This document shows, one piece after another, positions 52,501 to 60,040 of a DNA stretch of 64,000 nucleotides (position 1 is the stretch's first letter; each line of letters starts with the position of its first letter). The DNA is from Streptomyces sp. NRRL F-6676 (lineage in GTDB: Bacteria; Actinomycetota; Actinomycetes; Streptomycetales; Streptomycetaceae): assembly GCF_000725625.1 (NCBI RefSeq), contig NZ_JOHS01000014.1:62001-126000 (forward strand), written 5' to 3'. A model generated the notes under the pieces. The model worked only from the letters and a program-made list of their open reading frames with translations. It did no database searches and was not told the DNA's origin. The translations under genes were made by a program, and so were the position numbers.

Positions 52501-53225
52501 GACTGGCCGCCGACCCGGACGGTCTCGCGCAGGAACTCGCCCGACCCATGCCCCGCCCCCCGCAGCCGGCCGCCCGCCGGGGCACCCGGTTCCACGCCTG
52601 GATCGAAACCCGGTTCGAGGCCCTGCGACTGCCGATGCTGGAACCCGAGGAGCTGCCCGGCACCGAGGCGGAGATCGCCGACGAGCGCGACCTGGAGGCC
52701 CTCAAGGACGCCTTCGCGCGCACGCCCTACGCCCACCGCACCCCGTACCGCGTGGAGGCCCCCTTCCAGCTGGGCATCGCCGGACGTGTCGTACGGGGCC
52801 GCATCGACGCCGTCTACCGCGACGGCGAGGGCGACGCGGCGACGTACGAGATCGTCGACTGGAAGACCAACCGGGCGCCCACCGCCGACCCGTTGCAGCT
52901 GGCCGTGTACCGGGTGGCCTGGGCCGAGCAGCAGGGCGTGCCCCTGGAGCGGGTCACGGCCGCGTTCGTGTACGTGCGCGGCGGCGAGGTCGTACGGCCG
53001 CGGAATCTGCCCGGCCGTGCCGAACTGGAGCGGCTCCTCGGCGCCGAAGAGGCCGACGAACGGGCCGGCGGACGGACCGACGCGGAGCCCTCGCCGTCGG
53101 CCGGGGACGACGGGTCGTTCGACGGCGGCACCGCAATGATCATCGGCGAACCCGAAACGATCACCGATGGTGTCCCGCCGCCCACCGGCGAACCGCCGGG
53201 AGGGGATGTCGGTCCAGGCCGATAG
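49524..53225 (+). CDS. adnB: AdnB: UvrD-like helicase with RecB-type nuclease
   Basis: A 1,233-residue partner of AdnA. The motor has GAGSGKTTV (about residues 39-47), TYHAFAGRLL, LDEYQDTSVAQ, VGDPCQAIYGWRGAS, ENRRSGGRL, HKSKGLEWDVV and a YVTFTRPRSLLL motif. An acidic linker with three DDEPPYDPP units (about residues 866-895) connects to the nuclease domain, whose core is YEIVDWKTNRAPT (Asp and Lys catalytic). No Fe-S Cys set is visible, unlike AdnA. It is about 140 residues longer than the mycobacterial protein as remembered, partly because of the linker. No ribosome binding site is seen. TAGCCT lies 6 nt before the ATG. Confidence 0.9.
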   Translation: MPAPLTDPEQLKELLGIPFTPEQTACITAPPAPQVIVAGAGSGKTTVMAARVVWLVGTGQVAPEQVLGLTFTNKAAGELAERVRKALVRAGVTDPDAIDPDNPPGEPLISTYHAFAGRLLTDHGLRIGLEPTSRLLADATRYQLAARVLREAPGPYPALTRSFPDLVGDLLALDSELAEHLVRPEDVQAYDTGLLDTLEGVRLGNADLRKVPEAAAARRSLAGLVARYRAAKRERDLLDFGDQIALSAALAGLPEVGRILRDEFRVVLLDEYQDTSVAQRVLLSGLFGGGTGHPVTAVGDPCQAIYGWRGASVANLDDFPEHFPRADGRPATRQALSENRRSGGRLLDLANGLAAPLRAMHAGVQALRPAPGAERDGQVRCALLRTHAEEIDWIADAIAHLVRTGKEPGEIAVLCRTAGDFAEIQAALVARDVPVEVVGLSGLLHLPEVADLVAVCEVLQDPGANASLVRLLTGPRWRIGPRDLALLGRRARLLVSHARVADDDPDVRLAAAVEGVDPTEVISLADALDTFLELPLEAEHEDDGLPFSSDARVRFARLAAELRDLRRSLADPLMDVLHRVLAVTGLEVELSASPHALAARRRETLANFLDVAASFAANEPEASLLAFLGFLRTAAQYEKGLDNALPGGENTVKVLTAHKSKGLEWDVVAVPGLVTGTFPSTQGREKWTAQGKVLPHPLRGDADTLPEVGSWDSRGLRAFHEAMKEHQHTEELRLGYVTFTRPRSLLLGSGHWWGPSQKKPRGPSDFLTALYEHCAAGHGEIEAWAEPPAEDEENPALLAAAADQAWPLPLDEAALARRRAAAETVLAHLDRALTHPEAAAARPGAAHAPSPSPSSYEDPDWPPPDDEPPYDPPDDEPPYDPPDDEPPYEPPYDEPIPEEGTGPDTSDWDAWTADRPVVPHQAPAPESSADPERVPRSRPGDAAGGDPLTPEEVRTLASWDRDLDALTGELLRSRARVTEVVLPATLSASQLMRLAADPDGLAQELARPMPRPPQPAARRGTRFHAWIETRFEALRLPMLEPEELPGTEAEIADERDLEALKDAFARTPYAHRTPYRVEAPFQLGIAGRVVRGRIDAVYRDGEGDAATYEIVDWKTNRAPTADPLQLAVYRVAWAEQQGVPLERVTAAFVYVRGGEVVRPRNLPGRAELERLLGAEEADERAGGRTDAEPSPSAGDDGSFDGGTAMIIGEPETITDGVPPPTGEPPGGDVGPGR

Positions 53226-53235
53226 GCTCGTGGGT

Positions 53236-54639
53236 ATGAGCACCACCCCGGACAGCGCCGTCCGCACGTACATCGACCGTCACCGCGCCGCCTTCCTCGA
53301 CGACCTCGTCGAGTGGCTGCGCATCCCGTCGGTGTCCGCGCAGCCCGAGCACGCCCCGGACGTACGGCGCAGTGCCGAGTGGCTCGCCGCCCGGCTGGCG
53401 GAGACCGGCTTCCCGACCGCCGAGGTGTGGCCCACCCCCGGCGCCCCCGCCGTCTTCGCCGAGTGGCCCTGTGAGGACCCGCGGGCGCCCACCGTGCTCG
53501 TCTACGGCCATCACGACGTGCAGCCCGCCGCCCGTGAGGACGGCTGGGACGGCGACCCCTTCGCGCCGGAGATCCGCGGCGACCGCCTGTACGCGCGCGG
53601 AGCTGCCGACGACAAGGGGCAGGTGTTCTTCCACACACTGGGCGTCCGCGCGCACCTGGCCGCCACCGGGCGGGAAACCCCCGCCGTCCACCTCAAACTG
53701 CTGATCGAGGGCGAGGAGGAATCCGGCTCCCCGCACTTCCGCGCCCTCGTGGAGAAGAACGCCGGCCGGCTCGCCGCCGACGCCGTGATCATTTCCGACA
53801 CCGGCATGTGGTCCGAGGACACCCCCACGGTCTGCACGGGCATGCGCGGCCTCGCCGAGTGCGAGATCGTCCTGCACGGCCCCGACCAGGACATCCACTC
53901 CGGCTCGTTCGGCGGCGCGGTCCCCAATCCGGCCACCGCCGTCGCCCGCCTGGTCGCCGCGCTGCACGACGAGCACGCGCGCGTGGCGGTCCCCGGCTTC
54001 TACGACGGTGTGGCCGGACTCACCGACCGCGAGCGCGCCCTCTTCGCCGATCTGCCCTTCGACGAGGAGCGGTGGCTGCGCACCGCGAGATCCACGGCCA
54101 CCCACGGAGAGGCCGGCTACACCACCCTGGAGCGCGTCTGGGCCCGCCCCACCGCCGAGGTCAACGGCATCGGCGGGGGCTACCAGGGCCCCGGGAGCAA
54201 GACCGTCGTCCCCTCCTCTGCGCGGGTCAAGCTGTCGTTCCGGCTGGTCGCCGGGCAGGACCCCGACCACATCGAGAAGGCGGTGCGCGCCTGGGCCGCC
54301 GACCAGGTGCCCGCCGGGATCCGCTGCGAGATCACCTTCGGCCCCGCCACCCGCCCGTGCCTGACCCCACTGGACCACCCGGCGCTCCAGTCGGTCGTAC
54401 GGGCGATGGGCCGGGCCTTCGGCCGGCCGGTCCGGTACACCCGGGAGGGCGGCTCCGGCCCCGCCGCCGACCTCCAGGAGGTGCTCGGCGCCCCGGTGCT
54501 GTTCCTCGGCATCTCCGTGCCCTCCGACGGCTGGCACGCACCGAACGAGAAGGTCGAGCTGGACCTGCTCCTCAAGGGCGCCGAGACCGGCGCCCACCTG
54601 TGGAGCGACCTCGGGGAGAACTGGCGCCATGAGCGCTGA
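53236..54639 (+). CDS. M20 family dipeptidase/metallopeptidase
   Basis: A 467-residue M20 peptidase. Zinc-site motifs are VYGHHDVQPA (His-x-Asp), GAADDKGQ (bridging Asp), IEGEEESGS (Glu general base and ligand) and SDTGMW. A dimerisation domain and the final GWHAPNEK (His ligand) follow. Length and motif order match the PepV/carnosinase-like cytosolic dipeptidases. ATG 53236 is taken because TAGGCT (53223-53228) lies 7 nt upstream without a ribosome binding site. The frame remains open upstream into the end of adnB, which is a different frame. Confidence 0.9.
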   Translation: MSTTPDSAVRTYIDRHRAAFLDDLVEWLRIPSVSAQPEHAPDVRRSAEWLAARLAETGFPTAEVWPTPGAPAVFAEWPCEDPRAPTVLVYGHHDVQPAAREDGWDGDPFAPEIRGDRLYARGAADDKGQVFFHTLGVRAHLAATGRETPAVHLKLLIEGEEESGSPHFRALVEKNAGRLAADAVIISDTGMWSEDTPTVCTGMRGLAECEIVLHGPDQDIHSGSFGGAVPNPATAVARLVAALHDEHARVAVPGFYDGVAGLTDRERALFADLPFDEERWLRTARSTATHGEAGYTTLERVWARPTAEVNGIGGGYQGPGSKTVVPSSARVKLSFRLVAGQDPDHIEKAVRAWAADQVPAGIRCEITFGPATRPCLTPLDHPALQSVVRAMGRAFGRPVRYTREGGSGPAADLQEVLGAPVLFLGISVPSDGWHAPNEKVELDLLLKGAETGAHLWSDLGENWRHER

Positions 54640-54803
54640 GCGTCCCGCAGGGCGGACCGGCCGCCGCCCCCGCCCACGGGCGCGGCACACTGGAGGAACC
54701 GCCCCGGACACCCCGAACCCGCCGGATCCGGTCGCCTCCCGCCGTACGTCCCGTTGAACCGCCCACCGAATCCACCGCTGCACTGGGGGAGTTGGAAGCA
54801 CCT

Positions 54804-55751
54804 GTGACCACCTGGACCGACCACACCGCCGACCGCGACCGGCCCGTCTCGCTCACCGCCCCGAGCGGCGTCGACCGGGCCGCCCACCACCGGCTCGACG
54901 AGGCATGGCTCGCGGCGGCCTGGAGCCACCCCTCGACGCGCTGCTTCGTGGTCTCCGGCGGCCAGGTCCTCATCGACGAGACGGAGGACGGCAGGACCGA
55001 ACTGGTCATGACGCCGTCCTTCGAGGCCCCGCTGACCGAGGCGCACCGCTACTTCCTCGGCACGGACGACGACGGGGTGAGCTACTTCGCCCTCCAGAAG
55101 GACGCGCTGCCGGGCCGCTTCGACCAGTCCGCACGCCCCGCCGGGCTGCGCGAGGCCGGGCTGCTGCTGTCCCCGCGCGACGCGGGCCTGATGGTGCACG
55201 CGGTCGCCCTGGAGAACTGGCAGCGTCTGCACCGCTACTGCTCCCGCTGCGGCGAACGCACGGTGATCGCGGCGGCCGGCCACATCCGCCGCTGCCCCGC
55301 GTGCGGTGCCGAGCACTACCCGCGCACCGACCCCGCCGTGATCATGGCGGTCACGGACGACCAGGACCGCATCCTGCTCGGCCGCCAGGTGCACTGGCCC
55401 GAGGGACGCTTCTCCACGCTCGCCGGATTCGTCGAGCCGGGGGAGTCCATCGAGCAGTCCGTGCGCCGGGAGGTCTTCGAGGAGGCCGGCATCACCGTCG
55501 GCGAGGTCCAGTACGTCGCCAGCCAGCCCTGGCCCTTCCCCTCCAGCCTCATGCTCGGGTTCATGGCCCAGGCCACCGACACCGACATCAACGTCGACGG
55601 CGATGAGATCCACGAGGCGCGCTGGTTCTCCCGCGAGGACCTGCGGGCCGGCTTCGAGTCCGGCGAGGTCCTTCCGCCGTACGGCATCTCGATCGCGGCC
55701 CGCCTGATCGAACTCTGGTACGGCAAGCCGCTGCCGACCAGGGCCGTCTGA
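54804..55751 (+). CDS. nudC: NAD+ diphosphatase NudC (Nudix hydrolase, mRNA de-NADding)
   Basis: A 315-residue protein. A zinc ribbon with four Cys (YCSRCGERT ... RCPACGAEHYPRTDPAVI) precedes the Nudix box, GFVEPGESIEQ ... REVFEEAG, and the NudC-specific SQPWPFPSSLM. It hydrolyses NAD(H) and removes NAD caps from RNA. The GTG at 54804 has GGAAG 6 nt upstream. An in-frame TTG four codons earlier is less likely. It lies between the M20 peptidase and a strong terminator. nudC also lies next to mrx1 and uvrD2 in mycobacteria. Confidence 0.92.
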   Translation: MTTWTDHTADRDRPVSLTAPSGVDRAAHHRLDEAWLAAAWSHPSTRCFVVSGGQVLIDETEDGRTELVMTPSFEAPLTEAHRYFLGTDDDGVSYFALQKDALPGRFDQSARPAGLREAGLLLSPRDAGLMVHAVALENWQRLHRYCSRCGERTVIAAAGHIRRCPACGAEHYPRTDPAVIMAVTDDQDRILLGRQVHWPEGRFSTLAGFVEPGESIEQSVRREVFEEAGITVGEVQYVASQPWPFPSSLMLGFMAQATDTDINVDGDEIHEARWFSREDLRAGFESGEVLPPYGISIAARLIELWYGKPLPTRAV

Positions 55752-55781
55752 GGCGGGAGACCGCGACCGGACGACGACGTG

Positions 55782-55811
55782 CGAAGGCCCCCGCACCTGC
55801 GGGGGCCTTCG
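55782..55811. terminator. Bidirectional terminator between nudC and mrx1
   Basis: A perfect 14-bp stem, CGAAGGCCCCCGCA / TGCGGGGGCCTTCG, with loop CC, 31 bp after the nudC stop and 21 bp from the convergent mycoredoxin stop. Confidence 0.87.
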
Positions 55812-55831
55812 TGTGAAAAGGGGGGCGGGCG

Positions 55832-56086
55832 TCAGGCGGCCATGGCCTGCTTGACCTGGGCCAGGGACGGGTTGGTCATCACGGTCTCGGAGCCGGAGGG
55901 GGAGACGACCAGGACGGTCGGAACCGTCTGATTGCCGTCGTTCACCTTCTCCACGAACGCCGCGGACCGCGGGTCCTGCTCGATGTTGATCTCGTCGTAC
56001 GAGATGCCTTCACGGTCCATCTGGCTCTTCAGCCGACGGCAGTAGCCGCACCACGTGGTGCTGTACATCGTCACAGTGCCCGACAT
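55832..56086 (-). CDS. mrx1: Mycoredoxin (glutaredoxin-fold mycothiol-dependent reductase)
   Basis: An 84-residue glutaredoxin fold. TTWCGYCRRLK carries the active-site pair C13-x2-C16, TVPTVLV is the cis-Pro segment, and the C-terminal helix ends LAQVKQAMAA. The WCGYC motif and the genomic context (beside nudC and uvrD2) identify the actinobacterial mycoredoxin-1 type, which reduces mixed disulfides with mycothiol. The start at 56086 gives the standard length. AAGGAG lies 11 nt upstream. An in-frame upstream start would add 23 atypical residues. Confidence 0.9.
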   Translation of the reverse strand: MSGTVTMYSTTWCGYCRRLKSQMDREGISYDEINIEQDPRSAAFVEKVNDGNQTVPTVLVVSPSGSETVMTNPSLAQVKQAMAA

Positions 56087-56285
56087 GTCGGTCCGTGCTC
56101 CTTCTCTCGTCAATGAGCGGGATGCGTGATCACTGACCTCTTGAACGCATGTCAAGGTTCCGTCATTCCCCGGGCGCGGCCGCTTGCGCCGCCGACGCGA
56201 GAACGGACGGTATTAGTACGACTACAGGTGCCTCCCTGTGGACAACCCGCCGCATCCGTCCCCGCCGACCTGGCAGCATGGCGGG

Positions 56286-58505
56286 GTGACAGCAGCAACG
56301 CATTCCCCCCTCTTCCCACGGGTACCGGACTCCCCGGACGCCGTGCTCGACGGGCTCGACCCCGAGCAGCGCGCCGTGGCCACGGCCCTGCACGGCCCGG
56401 TGTGCGTGCTGGCCGGGGCCGGGACGGGCAAGACGCGGGCGATCACCCACCGCATCGCCTACGGGGTGCGCGCCGGCATCCTCCAGCCCTCCAGCGTGCT
56501 CGCCGTCACCTTCACCAACCGCGCCGCGGGCGAGATGCGCGGCCGGCTGCGCCAGCTCGGCGCCGCAGGCGTCCAGGCCCGCACGTTCCACTCCGCGGCC
56601 CTGCGCCAGTTGCAGTACTTCTGGCCGAAGGCGGTCGGCGGCCCCCTGCCCCGGATCGTCGACCGCAAGATCCAGCTCGTCGCGGACGCGGCCGCCGCCT
56701 CCCGCATCCGCCTCGACCGCAACGAGCTGCGGGACGTCACCGCCGAGATCGAGTGGTCCAAGGTCACCCAGACCGTCCCCGGCGACTACGCCGCGACGGC
56801 CGCCAAAGCCTCCCGCGCAACCCCCCGCGACCCCGCCGAGATCGCCAAGCTCTACGAGGCCTACGAGGAGATCAAGCGCGACCGCGCCGTCATCGACTTC
56901 GAGGACGTGCTGCTGCTCACCGTCGGCATCCTCCAGGACCGGCGGGACGTCGCCGAGCAGGTCCGCGCCCAGTACCAGCACTTCGTGGTCGACGAGTACC
57001 AGGACGTCAGCCCGCTCCAGCAGCGCCTGCTGGAACTGTGGCTCGGCGACCGCGACGACCTCTGCGTCGTCGGCGACGCCAGCCAGACGATCTACTCCTT
57101 CACCGGCGCCACCCCCGACCACCTGCTCGACTTCCGGGTCCGCCACCCCGGGGCCACCGTCGTCAAGCTGGTCCGCGACTACCGCTCCACACCCCAGGTG
57201 GTCCACCTCGCCAACGGACTGCTCTCCCAGGCCCGCGGCCGCGCCGCCGACCACCGCCTGGAGCTCGTCTCGCAACGCCCCGCGGGACCCGAGCCCTCCT
57301 ACGCCGACTACGCCGACGAGCCCTCCGAGGCCGAGGGCGCCGCCCGTCACGTGCGCGCACTGCTGGACTCCGGGGTCCCCGCGGCGGAGATCGCGATCCT
57401 TTTCCGCACCAACTCCCAGTCCGAGACGTACGAACAGGCGCTGGCCGACGCAGGGATCCCCTACCAGCTGCGCGGCGCCGAGCGCTTCTTCGACCGGCCC
57501 GAGGTGCGCAGAGCGATCCACGCCCTGCGCGCCGCCGCCCGTTTCGGGGCCAACGACTCCCGGCTCGACGACGCGGACGACCTGCCCTCCCAGGTGCGGG
57601 CCGTGCTCTCCGGCGAGGGCTGGACCGGAGAACCACCGGCCGGCTCCGGCGCGGTCAGGGAACGCTGGGAGTCACTGGCCGCGCTGGTGCACCTCGCCCG
57701 TGACTTCGCCGCCGCCGGACCGGCCGTCACCCTCGCCGACCTCGTCGCCGAACTGGACGAACGGGCCGGCGCCCAGCACGCCCCCACGGTGCAGGGCGTC
57801 ACCCTCGCCTCACTGCACTCCGCCAAGGGACTGGAGTGGGACGTCGTCTTCCTGGTCGGTGTCGCCGAGGGCATGATGCCGATCAGCTACGCCAGGACCG
57901 ACGAGCAGGTGGAGGAGGAGCGCCGGCTTCTCTACGTCGGCGTCACCCGTGCGCGGGAACGTCTCTTCGTCTCCTGGGCGCTCTCCCGCTCGCCCGGCGG
58001 GCGCCCCAACCGCCGTCCCAGCCGGTTCCTCGACGGACTGCGCCCCGGCTCGACCGCGGCGGGAAGCAGGAGTGGCGGCGCGGGAGGCGCCGGGGGAGTG
58101 GAGCGCGGATTCGGGTCCGCCGCCCGCGGCGCCGCGCCGGGTGCCGTGCCCGCCGCCCGCCGCACCCGTCGGACGGTGGCTCGCTGCAAGGTCTGCGGAC
58201 GCACCCTGACCGAGGCCGGAGAGATGAAGCTGATGCGCTGCGAGGACTGCCCCTCCGACATGGACCAGGGGCTGTACGAGCGGCTGCGGGAGTGGCGGGC
58301 CGTGCAGGCGGGGCGCAGCGGACAGCCGGCCTTCTGCGTCTTCACCGACAGGACGCTCATGGCGATCGCCGAGACCGTGCCCGAGGAGCCGGAGGAGCTG
58401 GCACGGATTCCCGGCGTCGGCATGCGGAAGTACAAGCGGTACGGAGCCGACGTGCTGGCCATCTGCGCAGGCCAGGAGGTTGGGGAGGGCGAGGGGGAAG
58501 TTTGA
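56286..58505 (+). CDS. uvrD2: ATP-dependent DNA helicase UvrD2 with HRDC domain
   Basis: A 739-residue SF1A helicase: GAGTGKTRAI, VTFTNRAAGEM, RTFHSAALRQL, VDEYQDVSPLQ, VGDASQTIYSFTG, DYRSTPQVV, SAKGLEWDVV and GVTRARERL. The C-terminal region carries a zinc-finger-like set (CKVCGRT ... RCEDCP) and an HRDC domain ending IPGVGMRKYKRYG, the architecture of actinobacterial UvrD2. GTG 56286 matches the family N-terminus (TAATHSPLF). GTG 56238 is in frame but would add an atypical stretch. There is no ribosome binding site. CAGCAT lies 6 nt before the GTG. Confidence 0.9.
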   Translation: MTAATHSPLFPRVPDSPDAVLDGLDPEQRAVATALHGPVCVLAGAGTGKTRAITHRIAYGVRAGILQPSSVLAVTFTNRAAGEMRGRLRQLGAAGVQARTFHSAALRQLQYFWPKAVGGPLPRIVDRKIQLVADAAAASRIRLDRNELRDVTAEIEWSKVTQTVPGDYAATAAKASRATPRDPAEIAKLYEAYEEIKRDRAVIDFEDVLLLTVGILQDRRDVAEQVRAQYQHFVVDEYQDVSPLQQRLLELWLGDRDDLCVVGDASQTIYSFTGATPDHLLDFRVRHPGATVVKLVRDYRSTPQVVHLANGLLSQARGRAADHRLELVSQRPAGPEPSYADYADEPSEAEGAARHVRALLDSGVPAAEIAILFRTNSQSETYEQALADAGIPYQLRGAERFFDRPEVRRAIHALRAAARFGANDSRLDDADDLPSQVRAVLSGEGWTGEPPAGSGAVRERWESLAALVHLARDFAAAGPAVTLADLVAELDERAGAQHAPTVQGVTLASLHSAKGLEWDVVFLVGVAEGMMPISYARTDEQVEEERRLLYVGVTRARERLFVSWALSRSPGGRPNRRPSRFLDGLRPGSTAAGSRSGGAGGAGGVERGFGSAARGAAPGAVPAARRTRRTVARCKVCGRTLTEAGEMKLMRCEDCPSDMDQGLYERLREWRAVQAGRSGQPAFCVFTDRTLMAIAETVPEEPEELARIPGVGMRKYKRYGADVLAICAGQEVGEGEGEV

Positions 58506-58518
58506 GGCCAACTCGTCG

Positions 58519-58558
58519 AAAAAATAGTTTGCGCATGCCCGGGGAATCCCCATAGGTT
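58519..58558 (+). promoter_or_regulatory. WhiB7-type autoregulated promoter of the wblC locus
   Basis: An AT box, AAAAAATAG (58519-58527), lies 1 bp before TTGCGC (58529-58534). TAGGTT (58553-58558) follows after 18 nt. An AT-rich block directly upstream of -35 is the known WhiB7 recognition feature with SigA, so WblC probably activates its own transcription. The predicted RNA starts near 58565, leaving a leader of about 600 nt. Confidence 0.75.
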
Positions 58559-58671
58559 CTAAGCCACGGGGACGGCGGCCTTCTCCAAGGCCCTGATTCC
58601 GTGTTGTACTTGCACATCCGAACGGATCGGCTCACCGCCGGTCCCAGAGACGCCGAAGGGAGGCGAGTTCA

Positions 58672-58992
58672 GTGATCAGCATCAACAGCAGCTTCGTCAG
58701 CACCGCCAAAATGACCGATCGCTCGGCCGTCTCCGCGTGCACGCAGGGCGTCTCGAACCTGGGCACCGGTGTGTCCGGCATTCGTGCCGACCGTCCGGTG
58801 TCCTCCCTGCCTCTCTCGGGCCTTCCCGTCCGTGAGCGCGATGAGCGACCGACCAAGGCACTGGAAGCAGTAGTGGCACAGGCGCATGCCTATGCCTTTG
58901 CCGCCGCCGGTGCCGGATTCCGGAAGCAGACGACGCAGCACCACCTGATGTGGGCCTTCCGCGGGCCTGAACCCTGGAGTGATCCAGCCTGA
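58672..58992 (+). CDS. Upstream ORF in the wblC/whiB7 leader
   Basis: A 106-residue frame with an excellent ribosome binding site (AAGGGAGG at 58656-58663, 8-9 nt from GTG). The sequence (ISINSSFVSTAKMTDRSAV ... WAFRGPEPWSDPA) shows no domain and is Ser/Ala-rich. It lies wholly inside the leader of whiB7, and its TGA (58990-58992) falls inside the first hairpin of the attenuator. Translation of this frame, or its disturbance by ribosome-targeting drugs, is therefore likely to decide whether transcription reaches whiB7. Whether the peptide itself has a function is unknown. Confidence 0.7.
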   Translation: MISINSSFVSTAKMTDRSAVSACTQGVSNLGTGVSGIRADRPVSSLPLSGLPVRERDERPTKALEAVVAQAHAYAFAAAGAGFRKQTTQHHLMWAFRGPEPWSDPA

Positions 58993-59058
58993 TCGCCGAT
59001 CAGGCAGGCGCCTTCAGGGCCGCGGAACCCAACCGGGATCCGCGGCCCTTCTGTTTGT
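58988..59058 (+). promoter_or_regulatory. Transcription attenuator before whiB7
   Basis: Two hairpins in series. CCTGATC-GCC-GATCAGG (58988-59004) includes the uORF stop codon. AGGGCCGCGGA (59016-59026) pairs with TCCGCGGCCCT (59039-59049), with an inner CCC/GGG pairing, and is followed by TTCTGTTTGT, a genuine U-rich tail that is rare in this genome. This is an intrinsic terminator inside the whiB7 leader and fits ribosome-controlled attenuation. Confidence 0.8.
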
Positions 59059-59164
59059 CCCGTACCGGGACCGGCAGCCGAAGGACCTCGGAACAAGAAA
59101 AGACCCGGTACCAGCCGCCACCCGGCCCCACAGGGCCGGACCGACCAGACGAGGAAGACGAACC

Positions 59165-59533
59165 GTGCAACTCGAAGCGCACGTCCCGTCCGTACCGCCT
59201 TCCGACACGATCCCCAAGCCCGTCCTTCCGGAGGACTCCACCTTGACTCCGCTCACCGCGCTCACCGCGCTCGACGACGCCATCGAGAACCTCGGTGTGC
59301 CCGTCCCCTGCCGCTCGTACGACCCGGAGGTCTTCTTCGCCGAGTCCCCGGCGGACGTCGAGTACGCCAAGTCGCTCTGCCGTACCTGCCCGCTCGTCGA
59401 CGCCTGCCTCGCCGGCGCCAAGGAGCGCCGCGAGCCCTGGGGCGTCTGGGGTGGCGAACTGTTCGTCCAGGGCGTCGTCGTCGCCCGGAAGCGGCCGCGT
59501 GGCCGCCCGCGCAAGAACCCGGTCACGGCATGA
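59165..59533 (+). CDS. whiB7: WhiB7/WblC transcriptional activator of intrinsic drug resistance
   Basis: A 122-residue Wbl protein. The four [4Fe-4S] cysteines are C49, C72, C75 and C81 (C-x22-C-x2-C-x5-C). GVWGG at 93-97 is the Wbl turn. The C-terminal RGRPRKN (112-118) is the AT-hook that distinguishes WhiB7/WblC and reads AT-rich promoter boxes with SigA. It switches on ribosome-protecting and efflux resistance genes after antibiotic stress. The GTG start is preceded by GAGGAAG. Upstream lie its AT-box promoter, uORF and attenuator. The ATGA overlap couples it to the next small gene. Confidence 0.95.
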   Translation: MQLEAHVPSVPPSDTIPKPVLPEDSTLTPLTALTALDDAIENLGVPVPCRSYDPEVFFAESPADVEYAKSLCRTCPLVDACLAGAKERREPWGVWGGELFVQGVVVARKRPRGRPRKNPVTA

Positions 59534-59853
59534 ACACCCCCGGCACGATCAACCGTCCCCTCACGCTCGACCCCACGAAGCAGGCCCCGATGAAGCCGTC
59601 CACCAGCGAGCCGACCGGCTCCGCGATCGAAGACGTCACCACCACCGGTGCGAACGACTCGCGCCAGAACAGGACCCGCGAGATGCAACTCATCCCAGAA
59701 GCCCTGGCTCGTGCGCATATGCACGACCGACTGCGCGAGGCCGAGCGGGAACGCCGGGCCGTGCGCCTGGCGGTGGCCCGCCGGATGCAGCGCCGGGCCG
59801 AGCGCGCGTCGCTGCGCGCCCGCCGCGCGCTGGCCATGGCCGTGATGCAGTGA
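59530..59853 (+). CDS. Small basic helical protein coupled to whiB7
   Basis: A 107-residue protein whose ATG overlaps the whiB7 stop (ATGA). The N-terminal half is polar and probably disordered. The C-terminal half is one long basic helix, with RDRLREAERERRAVRLAV-like spacing and many Arg and Ala residues, possibly RNA- or ribosome-binding. There is no known domain. Its position makes it a second product of the antibiotic-induced whiB7 transcript, and the terminator at 59903-59930 closes the unit. Confidence 0.68.
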   Translation: MNTPGTINRPLTLDPTKQAPMKPSTSEPTGSAIEDVTTTGANDSRQNRTREMQLIPEALARAHMHDRLREAERERRAVRLAVARRMQRRAERASLRARRALAMAVMQ

Positions 59854-59902
59854 CCCACGACAGCCGCCGCCGACACCGACGTCGCCGACGGTGACTCCAC
59901 CC

Positions 59903-59930
59903 GGGGGCCGGTCCACCAGGACCGGCCCCC
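59903..59930. terminator. Terminator of the whiB7 operon
   Basis: A perfect 12-bp stem, GGGGGCCGGTCC / GGACCGGCCCCC, with loop ACCA, extendable by two CG pairs, 50 bp after the last gene of the operon. Confidence 0.85.
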
Positions 59931-59980
59931 GGTCCCGTTCCCGTACCCCGCACGCACCCCGCGCCCGCCGGGCGGACCGG

Positions 59981-60040
59981 CGGCACAGGCCTGACCGGAC
60001 AGGCTTGACCGGTCGTGCCCGCCCGGTCAGGCCTGTGCCG
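59981..60040. repeat. 18-bp inverted repeat spanning the end of the ABC1 kinase gene
   Basis: CGGCACAGGCCTGACCGG (59981-59998) and CCGGTCAGGCCTGTGCCG (60023-60040) are perfect complements separated by 24 nt. The right arm includes the stop codon (60027-60029) and last codons of the kinase gene. A third related word, AGGCTTGACCGG, lies in the loop, allowing alternative pairing. Confidence 0.75.
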
